A stretch of 64,000 nucleotides of DNA, taken from positions 124,001 to 188,000 of the forward strand of contig JACRBN010000025.1 in assembly GCA_016213105.1 (NCBI GenBank), read 5' to 3'. Below are positions 15,638 through 22,299 of this stretch, in pieces; the stretch's first letter is position 1; every line of letters starts with the position of its first letter. The notes under the pieces were generated by a model. That model saw only the letters and a program-made list of their open reading frames with translations, had not been told where the DNA came from and ran no database searches. This DNA is from Chloroflexota bacterium. GTDB taxonomy: Bacteria; Chloroflexota; Anaerolineae; Anaerolineales; Villigracilaceae. The translations under genes were made by a program, and so were the position numbers.

Positions 15638-16960
15638 ATGTCCACGAAAGACACTTTGATCCAACGATTGAGCGACAAGACCGGCAAGATTGCCATCCTG
15701 GGGCTTGGTTATGTCGGCCTGCCCCTGGCGGTCGTGTTCGGTCAGGCGGGGTTCCACGTCACCGGCGTGGACCCGGACAAGCGCAAGATCGACGCGCTGA
15801 TCAAGGGCGAGTCCTACATCCCCGACGTTTCCACGGAAGCTGTGACGAATTTGGTCAATTCGGGCATGTTTACCGCCACCACCGATTTCTCAGTGTTGAA
15901 GGATATGGACGCGGTCAGCATCTGCGTGCCGACCCCGCTGCGCAAGACGGGCGACCCCGACATGTCGTTCATTCTTTCCGCCACGGATGAGCTGGCGAAA
16001 TACATGCACGCAGGCATGGTGGTGGTGCTCGAGTCGACCACCTACCCGGGCACGACGCGCGAAGTCCTGCTGCCCAAGTTGGGCGATGAGCACGGCTTGA
16101 AGGTCGGCGAGGACTGGTTCCTGGCCTTCTCGCCCGAGCGGGTCGACCCGGGCCGCGAGGATTTCACCACGCTCAACACGCCCAAGGTGATGGGCGGCAT
16201 CACGCCCGCCTGCAGCGAAGTGGCCTCGGCCTGGTACGCGGGCGCCATCCAGCACATCCACTCGGTCTCCTCGGCGGAGGCCGCGGAAATGTCCAAGCTG
16301 CTGGAGAATACCTTCCGCATGATCAACATTGGACTGGTCAACGAACTGGCGATCATGTGCGAGCGCCTCAACGTGGACGTGTGGGAGGTGATCGAAGCCG
16401 CGGCCACCAAGCCGTTCGGCTTCATGAAGTTCACGCCCGGTCCCGGCCTGGGCGGACACTGTATCCCGATCGATCCGCTTTATCTCTCGTGGAAGATGAA
16501 GTCCTTCAATTACAATGCGCGCTTCATCGAGCTGGCCTCAGAGATCAACACCAACATGCCGCGCTACGTGGTCAGCCGCCTGATGGAAGGCATGAACGAT
16601 CGCGGCCAGCACATCAAGGGTTCCAAGATCCTCGTGCTGGGCGTGGCCTATAAACCTGACATCGATGACGTGCGAGAATCGCCCGCCATGGATGTGATCG
16701 GGCTGCTCAAACGCAAGGGCGCCATCGTGGAATATCACGACCCGTACATTCCCCATATCCACCACGAGTACGAAGGCTGGAAGATGGACAGCATCCAGGA
16801 CGTGATGCCTGCCGTCGCGGATGCGGATGCGGTGGTGATCGTGACCAATCACAAGGTCTACGATTATTCCGCCATCATCAAATCCGCCAGGTTCGTGTTC
16901 GACAGCCGCAATGCCACCGGCAAGCTGGGCAAGGAAAGCGAAAACGTAGAGAGATTATAA
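15638..16960 (+). CDS. UDP-N-acetyl sugar 6-dehydrogenase (WbpA/WecC-like)
   Basis: 440 residues. The Rossmann motif is GLGYVGLPLAVVFGQAGFHV near residue 23, and the catalytic block GGHCIPIDPLYLSWK near residue 272 contains the active Cys. The form of that block matches UDP-GlcNAc/UDP-ManNAc dehydrogenases rather than UDP-glucose dehydrogenase. It makes a UDP-N-acetylhexosaminuronic acid for surface polysaccharide, using NAD+. AAGGAAGG precedes the ATG. It starts a block of epimerase, flippase and glycosyltransferase genes. The exact sugar is inferred. Confidence 0.88.
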   Translation: MSTKDTLIQRLSDKTGKIAILGLGYVGLPLAVVFGQAGFHVTGVDPDKRKIDALIKGESYIPDVSTEAVTNLVNSGMFTATTDFSVLKDMDAVSICVPTPLRKTGDPDMSFILSATDELAKYMHAGMVVVLESTTYPGTTREVLLPKLGDEHGLKVGEDWFLAFSPERVDPGREDFTTLNTPKVMGGITPACSEVASAWYAGAIQHIHSVSSAEAAEMSKLLENTFRMINIGLVNELAIMCERLNVDVWEVIEAAATKPFGFMKFTPGPGLGGHCIPIDPLYLSWKMKSFNYNARFIELASEINTNMPRYVVSRLMEGMNDRGQHIKGSKILVLGVAYKPDIDDVRESPAMDVIGLLKRKGAIVEYHDPYIPHIHHEYEGWKMDSIQDVMPAVADADAVVIVTNHKVYDYSAIIKSARFVFDSRNATGKLGKESENVERL

Positions 16961-16963
16961 ATG

Positions 16964-17060
16964 TCGTTGCGAGGAGGGCGCAGCCCGACGAAGCAACCTC
17001 CTGCAATTATGGGGAGATTGCTTCGGGCGGGCAAAGTGCGCCCAAACGCCCTCGCAATGA
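16964..17060. repeat. REP-like inverted repeat (GTCGTTGCGAGG type)
   Basis: Starts GTCGTTGCGAGGAGGGCGCA and ends with its approximate inverse (CCTCGCAATGAC). It fills the gap between the dehydrogenase and epimerase genes. Confidence 0.8.
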
Positions 17061-17076
17061 CTGGGAAGGTGATAAC

Positions 17077-18048
17077 ATGGCACATTATCTGGTAACCGGG
17101 GCAGCGGGATTTATCGGCGCGCGCACCTCGGAGATGCTCCTCGGACAGGGGCATACCGTGGTCGGCATCGACAATATGAATGATGCGTACGATCCGCGCA
17201 TGAAGGATTATCGCCTGGGCAGGCTTCAGGCGCTGAACGGATTCACCTTTCACAAAGCGGACATCTCCGAGAAGTCATCCATCGATCTTTTCAGGAATGA
17301 AAAATTGGATGGCGTGATTCACCTGGCGGCGCGGGCGGGAGTCCGTTTCAGCGTGGAGAATCCCTGGGTGTTCCTCGAGTCGAACGTGATGGGCACGTTG
17401 AACATGCTGGAAGTCTGCCGCCAGTTCGGATGTAAAAAATTCATCATCGCGTCCACTTCCAGCATCTATGGGGAGAATCCGACCTACCCGACGCCCGAGA
17501 CGGCCTCCAGCAGTGAGCCGATGCAGCCCTACGCCGCCAGCAAGAAGGGCGCGGAGGCGCTGGCACATTCCTATCATCATCTCTACGACATCGATGTGAC
17601 CGTCGTGCGCTACTTCACGGTCTACGGCCCGGCCGGTCGCCCCGACCTGGCCATCTTCCGCTTCGTGAAATGGATCATCGAGGGCGAGCCCATCCGCATC
17701 AATGGCGACGGCAAGCAATCGCGCGGCTTCACCTACGTGGATGACATTGCGCGCGGCACCATCGCGGCGCTCAAGCCGCTGGGCTACGAGATCATCAACC
17801 TGGGCGGGCACGAGGTCATCACCATCAACGAGCTGGTCGAATTGATCGAGGAACTGACCGGCAAAAAGGCCAACGTGCAATACGGCCCGCCCAACCTGGC
17901 GGATATGTTCATGAACCAGGCGGATGTCACCAAGGCGCGCGAAATGCTCGGCTGGAATCCGCAGGTCAATTTGCGCCAGGGAATCAAGAACCTGATCGAC
18001 TGGTATTACGCCGAACGCGGCTGGGCGCACGAGGTGCAGTTGCTATAA
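17077..18048 (+). CDS. NAD-dependent sugar-nucleotide 4-epimerase (UDP-glucuronate epimerase-like)
   Basis: 323 residues, extended short-chain dehydrogenase. The N-terminal GAAGFIGAR motif is near residue 8. DNMNDAYDPRMKDYRL near residue 33 is typical of UDP-glucuronate 4-epimerases, and the YAASKKG catalytic Tyr/Lys is near residue 151. It inverts C4 of a UDP-hexuronic acid or UDP-hexose. It lies after a UDP-sugar dehydrogenase, so the likely substrate is that enzyme's product. GGAAGGTGAT precedes the ATG. A terminator follows at 18121. Confidence 0.85.
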   Translation: MAHYLVTGAAGFIGARTSEMLLGQGHTVVGIDNMNDAYDPRMKDYRLGRLQALNGFTFHKADISEKSSIDLFRNEKLDGVIHLAARAGVRFSVENPWVFLESNVMGTLNMLEVCRQFGCKKFIIASTSSIYGENPTYPTPETASSSEPMQPYAASKKGAEALAHSYHHLYDIDVTVVRYFTVYGPAGRPDLAIFRFVKWIIEGEPIRINGDGKQSRGFTYVDDIARGTIAALKPLGYEIINLGGHEVITINELVELIEELTGKKANVQYGPPNLADMFMNQADVTKAREMLGWNPQVNLRQGIKNLIDWYYAERGWAHEVQLL

Positions 18049-18112
18049 CCTGCGGAGTGCAGACTTCAGTCTGCATTTCTAACAGAGCCAGGCGGACTGA
18101 AGTCCGTGTTCC
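18047..18112. repeat. GACTTCAGTCTGC/GGACTGAAGTCC dispersed repeat
   Basis: Two inverted blocks, GCAGACTTCAGTCTGC (18058-18073) and GGACTGAAGTCC (about 18093-18104), typical of a short non-coding repeat. Confidence 0.5.
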
Positions 18113-18120
18113 AAATAAAG

Positions 18121-18148
18121 AGAGTCCGCCAAAAGTTTGGCGGACTCT
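18121..18148 (+). terminator. Terminator after the epimerase gene
   Basis: Perfect 11-bp stem (AGAGTCCGCCA/TGGCGGACTCT) with a 6-base loop, followed by TAATTTT. Confidence 0.75.
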
Positions 18149-18204
18149 TAATTTTGGCGGATTAATAAAACTAAGGGCTCATAAAAATATAACCTTCCTT
18201 TGCT

Positions 18205-18296
18205 GTGTCATTGCGGGCCATTTTGGGACGAAGTAATCCCCCTCAAAACATGGGATTGCTTCGTCGGGAAGTACACCCTCCTCGCAATGACGGAAG
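18205..18296. repeat. REP-like inverted repeat (GTCATTGCG type)
   Basis: Begins TGTCATTGCGGGCC and ends CCTCCTCGCAATGACGG, with GACGAAGTAATCC/GGATTGCTTCGTC-type inner arms. It occupies the 18049-18356 gap together with the terminator, another repeat and a promoter. Confidence 0.8.
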
Positions 18297-18343
18297 TTAT
18301 CCTTTTAGAGAGGGGAAAGTGCAAGTTGTGACCGTGGGTAATA

Positions 18344-18349
18344 TATAAT
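18344..18349 (+). promoter_or_regulatory. -10 box of a probable leaderless promoter (flippase)
   Basis: Perfect TATAAT with 7 bases to the GTG start at 18357. No Shine-Dalgarno sequence fits between them. Confidence 0.65.
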
Positions 18350-18356
18350 AGCGCCT

Positions 18357-19685
18357 GTGAATTCATTCCTCTCCAAGCTCAAAAGCGATCCGTTGATGAA
18401 CCGCGTGCTGCGTTCCAGCGCGCATTTGTTCACCAGCAACACCATCAGCCTGGGACTGAGCGTCGTGATGGGGGCGCTGGCCATCCGCCTGCTGGGCGCG
18501 GCGGGATTGGGCCTGATCACGGTCGTGATGGGCTACGCCTCCACGGTCAACAGCCTGCTGTCCTTCCGCATGAGCGAACTGGTAGTGCGTTATGGCGGGG
18601 AATATCTCGAAAAAGGCGAGAAACACAAAGCCGCGGCGCTGATCAAGGCCGCGGCCCTGACCGAGGCGCTGGTCTCCGTGCTGGCATTCCTGGTCGTGCT
18701 GGTCTCGGCGGGTTGGGCCTCGCAAGCCATCGCCAAGACGCCCGAGGCCGAATTATTGTTCATCGTCTTTGCCTTCGGCCTGCTGGCCAATTTCAACACG
18801 GAAACGTCCACGGGCATTTTGCAGGTGACGGGCAGGATCCGCTATCAGGGCACACTCAACCTGATCCAAAGCATCTTCTCGCTGGGCATTGTTGTGGCCG
18901 CTTTCTTTTTGCCGAACACGTTGTGGGTGGTCCTGTCAGCGTATCTGGCGGGCAAGGTCATCCTGGGGTTGGGACTCTTCGTGACAGCCCAATTCCAGTT
19001 GCGCCGCGAACTGGGCGCGGACTGGTGGCGCGCGCCGCTGATGCCCTTTGCGCAGTCGCGTGACCTGATCCGCTTTGCGATCAGTTCCAATATCAGCGCC
19101 ACCATCATCAAGGTCTTCCGCGAAAGTGAACCGCTCTGGGTGGGCTATTTTCTCTCGACGGAGGCGGTTGGCTATTACAAGGCCGCCTACACGCTGGTCA
19201 GTTTCCTTTCCGTGCCCGCCGACCCGCTCATCGCCGCCACCTATCCCGAGATCAATCGTCTCATCGTACAGAGGGCCTGGCCCTCCCTGCGGAGTTTTCT
19301 GCGGCGGATCACGTCGCTGGCTTTTGTCGTCAACGCCGCCGCCGCGCTGGGATTTATCTTTTTAGGTCAATTCGTTCTTACTCTTTACACGGGCCATGCA
19401 GAATTCGTCGCAGCCTACCCGACCCTGCTGGCGCTCTTCGTCGGCCTGGCCTTCAACTACACCCTCTTCTGGAATCGTCCGCTGCTGCTCTCGCTGGGCC
19501 TGCCCGATTTTCCGATCTGGACAACGCTGACGGTCGGCCTGGTCAAGGTGGCGCTGGCCTTCTGGCTGATTCCGCGCTACGGCATCCTGGCGGCGGGCGC
19601 GCTGCTCTCGTTCTATTACATCGCCTCGGTGGGCATCATGGCCTGGCGCGGCATAAGAGAAATAAAGATGAAAGAAGAAAGATGA
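18357..19685 (+). CDS. Polysaccharide flippase (Wzx/MATE-like)
   Basis: 442 residues with about twelve to fourteen membrane helices and the layout of the polysaccharide transporter family: an amphipathic N-terminus, HLFTSNTISLGLSVVMGAL as first helix, and VGYYKAAYTLVSF near residue 264. It moves lipid-linked oligosaccharides across the cytoplasmic membrane. The GTG start is fixed by TATAAT 7 bases upstream and by the absence of a better codon. Its end overlaps the glycosyltransferase start (ATGA), so the two are coupled. Confidence 0.85.
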   Translation: MNSFLSKLKSDPLMNRVLRSSAHLFTSNTISLGLSVVMGALAIRLLGAAGLGLITVVMGYASTVNSLLSFRMSELVVRYGGEYLEKGEKHKAAALIKAAALTEALVSVLAFLVVLVSAGWASQAIAKTPEAELLFIVFAFGLLANFNTETSTGILQVTGRIRYQGTLNLIQSIFSLGIVVAAFFLPNTLWVVLSAYLAGKVILGLGLFVTAQFQLRRELGADWWRAPLMPFAQSRDLIRFAISSNISATIIKVFRESEPLWVGYFLSTEAVGYYKAAYTLVSFLSVPADPLIAATYPEINRLIVQRAWPSLRSFLRRITSLAFVVNAAAALGFIFLGQFVLTLYTGHAEFVAAYPTLLALFVGLAFNYTLFWNRPLLLSLGLPDFPIWTTLTVGLVKVALAFWLIPRYGILAAGALLSFYYIASVGIMAWRGIREIKMKEER

Positions 19686-20806
19686 AGATTGCGCTGATCA
19701 CCAACTCCCGCATTCCCTCATTAACTGCCAATTCGATTCAGGCCATGAAGGTTGCGCAAGCCCTGATGCAATTGGGACACGACCTGCGGATGTTCGCCCC
19801 GCGCGAGACGGACGTTCCGACCCTTGAGCATCTCCGCGCGCATTATGGATTACACATCGCCCCGGACCTCAAGCTGCTTCCAACCATCAAACTGTTCAAA
19901 CGCCTCGACTTTGTTGTCCGCGCGCAGGATGCCGCCGAAAAATTTGGCGCGGAATTGATTTATACGTGGCTTCCACAGTCCGCCATGTTTGCCTTGATGC
20001 GAAATGACCCCGTTGTCCTCGAAATGCACGCGGATGTGGCGGGGAACGGCGCGTGGTGGTTACGGGAGTTTTGGAAAAGACCGGGCGGCAAGGTCATGAC
20101 GGTCACCACGTCCGCGTTGAGAAAGGCCCTGGAACGCTCGACCAGGCTTGGATTCCCGGATGAATCGGTCATCGTTGCGCCGAACGGCGTGGAGCTGGAA
20201 AAATATGACGGGCTGCCGAAGCCCGCCGAGGCGCGGCGTCAGTTGAATCTGCCCGAGGGGCCGACCGTCGGCTTCACGGGTCACATCTACCCCGGCCGCG
20301 GCGCAGACTTGTTGTTCGAGTTGGCGCGACTCTTGCCGCAGGTCAACTTCCTGTGGGTGGGCGGCACACCCGAACTGGTCGAGTTCTGGCGCGCCAGGTT
20401 GAGCGAGGCGCACATGACTAACGTGACCATGACGGGCTTCGTGGAGCATAAGCACATTCCGCTGCATCAGGCCGCCGCGGACGTGCTGCTCATGCCCTAC
20501 AGCCGCTCGATCTCCGCCAGCAGCGGACAGGACATCGCCGAGGTCATCAACCCGATGAAGATGTTCGAGTACATGGCCTCGGGGCGCGCGATTGTTTCGG
20601 CAGACCTGCCGTCCATCCGCGAGGTGTTGAATGAGGGAAGCGCGGTCTTTTGTGAACCAGGCGATGTTGGAAAATGGAAAATGGAAATCGCGTCCCTGCT
20701 GGCCGATGAACCGCGCAGGCAGACCTTGTCCGCCCAGGCCCACCTGGATGTGCAGGCGCTGACCTGGGAGAAGCGCGAGGAGTGGGTTTTGAAAAGTTTT
20801 CATTGA
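19682..20806 (+). CDS. Family 4-type glycosyltransferase (GT-B)
   Basis: 374 residues with the two-Rossmann GT-B layout. The N-terminal part has MKIALITNSRIPSLTANSIQ and VVLEMHADVAG. The C-terminal nucleotide-binding part has VGFTGHIYPGRGADLLFELA near residue 196, and the helix NPMKMFEYMASGRAIVSADL near residue 289 has the expected acidic donor-binding residue. It would add one sugar to the glycan exported by the adjacent flippase. Donor and acceptor are unknown. Confidence 0.85.
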   Translation: MKIALITNSRIPSLTANSIQAMKVAQALMQLGHDLRMFAPRETDVPTLEHLRAHYGLHIAPDLKLLPTIKLFKRLDFVVRAQDAAEKFGAELIYTWLPQSAMFALMRNDPVVLEMHADVAGNGAWWLREFWKRPGGKVMTVTTSALRKALERSTRLGFPDESVIVAPNGVELEKYDGLPKPAEARRQLNLPEGPTVGFTGHIYPGRGADLLFELARLLPQVNFLWVGGTPELVEFWRARLSEAHMTNVTMTGFVEHKHIPLHQAAADVLLMPYSRSISASSGQDIAEVINPMKMFEYMASGRAIVSADLPSIREVLNEGSAVFCEPGDVGKWKMEIASLLADEPRRQTLSAQAHLDVQALTWEKREEWVLKSFH

Positions 20807-20831
20807 CAATGAAAACTTTTTGCTGTATGAT
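20803..20831 (+). promoter_or_regulatory. Near-consensus sigma70 promoter of a leaderless mRNA
   Basis: TTGACA (20803-20808), exactly 17 bases, TATGAT (20826-20831), then 6 bases to the ATG at 20838. The -35 overlaps the stop codon of the glycosyltransferase. Confidence 0.88.
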
Positions 20832-20837
20832 TTCAGT

Positions 20838-22127
20838 ATGAATGAAAACTCCTGGAAATTCCGTTGGTCGAAAGACCAGGTTAAGAGTTTGCTGCTGGAG
20901 CAGTTCGATTCGTTTTGGGGGAAGGACACGGGGATTCCGCGCGACAAGCTGGCCGAGGTGGAGAAGGCCGCAGGACTGCCCCATGCCGTGATCGTCTCGG
21001 GGCTGCGGCGCGTGGGCAAATCCACGCTGCTGGCGCAGATGGCCCGCAAACTGGGAGCGGATACCTTTTACTACCTAAACTTCGAGGATGACCGGTTCCT
21101 GGGTTTCGAGGCGCAGGATGCAAACGATCTGTATCAACTGCTGGTCGAATTATTCGGCGAGCGGAAGGTCTTCATCCTGGATGAAATCCAAAATGTTTCT
21201 GGTTGGGAACGTTTCATCCGAAGTTTCATGGATATGGGGTTCAAGTTTTACATTACAGGCTCGAATGCCTCCCTCCTCAGCCGTGAATTGGGCACCCGAT
21301 TGACAGGCCGTTATGTGCCGATAGAGTTGTTCCCCTTTTCATTCAAAGAGTATTTGCAATTCAAAAACGAAGCCCTGCCCGATTTAAACCGAATGAAAAC
21401 GACAGATACCGCCCGATTGAATTCACTGCTCGATGAATACTTGCGGGCCGGCGGCATTCCCGATGCGGTCAAATATCCTGAACTGCCCCTGCTGCGCACG
21501 TTGTACGAAGACGTGCTGTACCGCGACATTGCCACCCGCTATCGCCTGGATGCGGTCACAGCGTTGAGGGAACTGGCCTATTACCTGATCAGCAACCCAG
21601 CCACCGCGGTTTCATTCAACAAACTGAAGGATCAATTCAAGCTGGGCAGCGTCAACACGATCAAGAATTACGTGGACTATATGCAAAACAGCTGGCTGAT
21701 CTTCACGTTGAACGTGTACGATTACTCGGTCAAGCGCCAGCAAATTGCGCCCAAGAAAACCTATTGCATCGACACGGGCCTAGCCTCGGCGGTGGGATTC
21801 AATTTTTCGCCCAACACGGGCAGGCTGCTGGAAAATCTTGTCTTCCTGGCCCTCCGACAAAAAACGGACGAGATCTATTATCTGCTCTCCCCCGAAGGCT
21901 ATGAAGTGGACTTCTACCTGCCCGAAACGCGCCAGTTGATTCAGGTGACCCAGTCCCTGGATAACCCATCCACGCGTGAACGCGAATTGCGCGCCCTGGC
22001 AGCCGCGGTCTCCAACGCAAAAGCGGAACGCGCCTTGATCCTGACCCACGCCAACGCCGACAAATTCCTGTTGGGCAATCAACCCGTGGAGGTTCGCTCC
22101 GTTGCCGAGTGGCTGCTCGAGCAGTAA
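20838..22127 (+). CDS. ATPase of the AAA_14/DUF4143 family
   Basis: 429 residues from the ATG that coincides with the predicted transcription start. Walker A is GLRRVGKSTLLAQM near residue 54, Walker B is KVFILDEIQNV near 111, then ITGSNASLLSRELGTRLTGR (sensor region). The DUF4143 domain covers about 205-390 and includes the VDFYL motif near residue 359. Such proteins are common, often mobile, and of unclear role; some act with antitoxin-like partners. None is next to it. Start codons upstream would lie inside the promoter, so 20838 is preferred. Confidence 0.88.
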   Translation: MNENSWKFRWSKDQVKSLLLEQFDSFWGKDTGIPRDKLAEVEKAAGLPHAVIVSGLRRVGKSTLLAQMARKLGADTFYYLNFEDDRFLGFEAQDANDLYQLLVELFGERKVFILDEIQNVSGWERFIRSFMDMGFKFYITGSNASLLSRELGTRLTGRYVPIELFPFSFKEYLQFKNEALPDLNRMKTTDTARLNSLLDEYLRAGGIPDAVKYPELPLLRTLYEDVLYRDIATRYRLDAVTALRELAYYLISNPATAVSFNKLKDQFKLGSVNTIKNYVDYMQNSWLIFTLNVYDYSVKRQQIAPKKTYCIDTGLASAVGFNFSPNTGRLLENLVFLALRQKTDEIYYLLSPEGYEVDFYLPETRQLIQVTQSLDNPSTRERELRALAAAVSNAKAERALILTHANADKFLLGNQPVEVRSVAEWLLEQ

Positions 22128-22189
22128 GGCCGCGAGGGGTGGGTGTTGGGGAAGTTAAGAGATATCTAGCATAACGCGGATGTGAACTT

Positions 22190-22279
22190 ACTGAGCGTCT
22201 CATTGATAAGTAAACTTTCTGAGCCAAAAGCAAGGCTAAAACCACCTTAAAAAGTTTAGCAAATTATGAGACGCTCAGT
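22190..22279. repeat. 90-bp element with 14-bp perfect terminal inverted repeats
   Basis: ACTGAGCGTCTCAT (22190-22203) is repeated inverted at 22266-22279. A second matching block, TAAACTTT, lies inside each arm. The element sits between the convergent ends of the ATPase and WD40 genes and is AT-richer than its surroundings. It may be a small non-autonomous mobile element or a bidirectional terminator. Confidence 0.7.
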
Positions 22280-22299
22280 AGTTTAGAGTAAGCTCGAAT

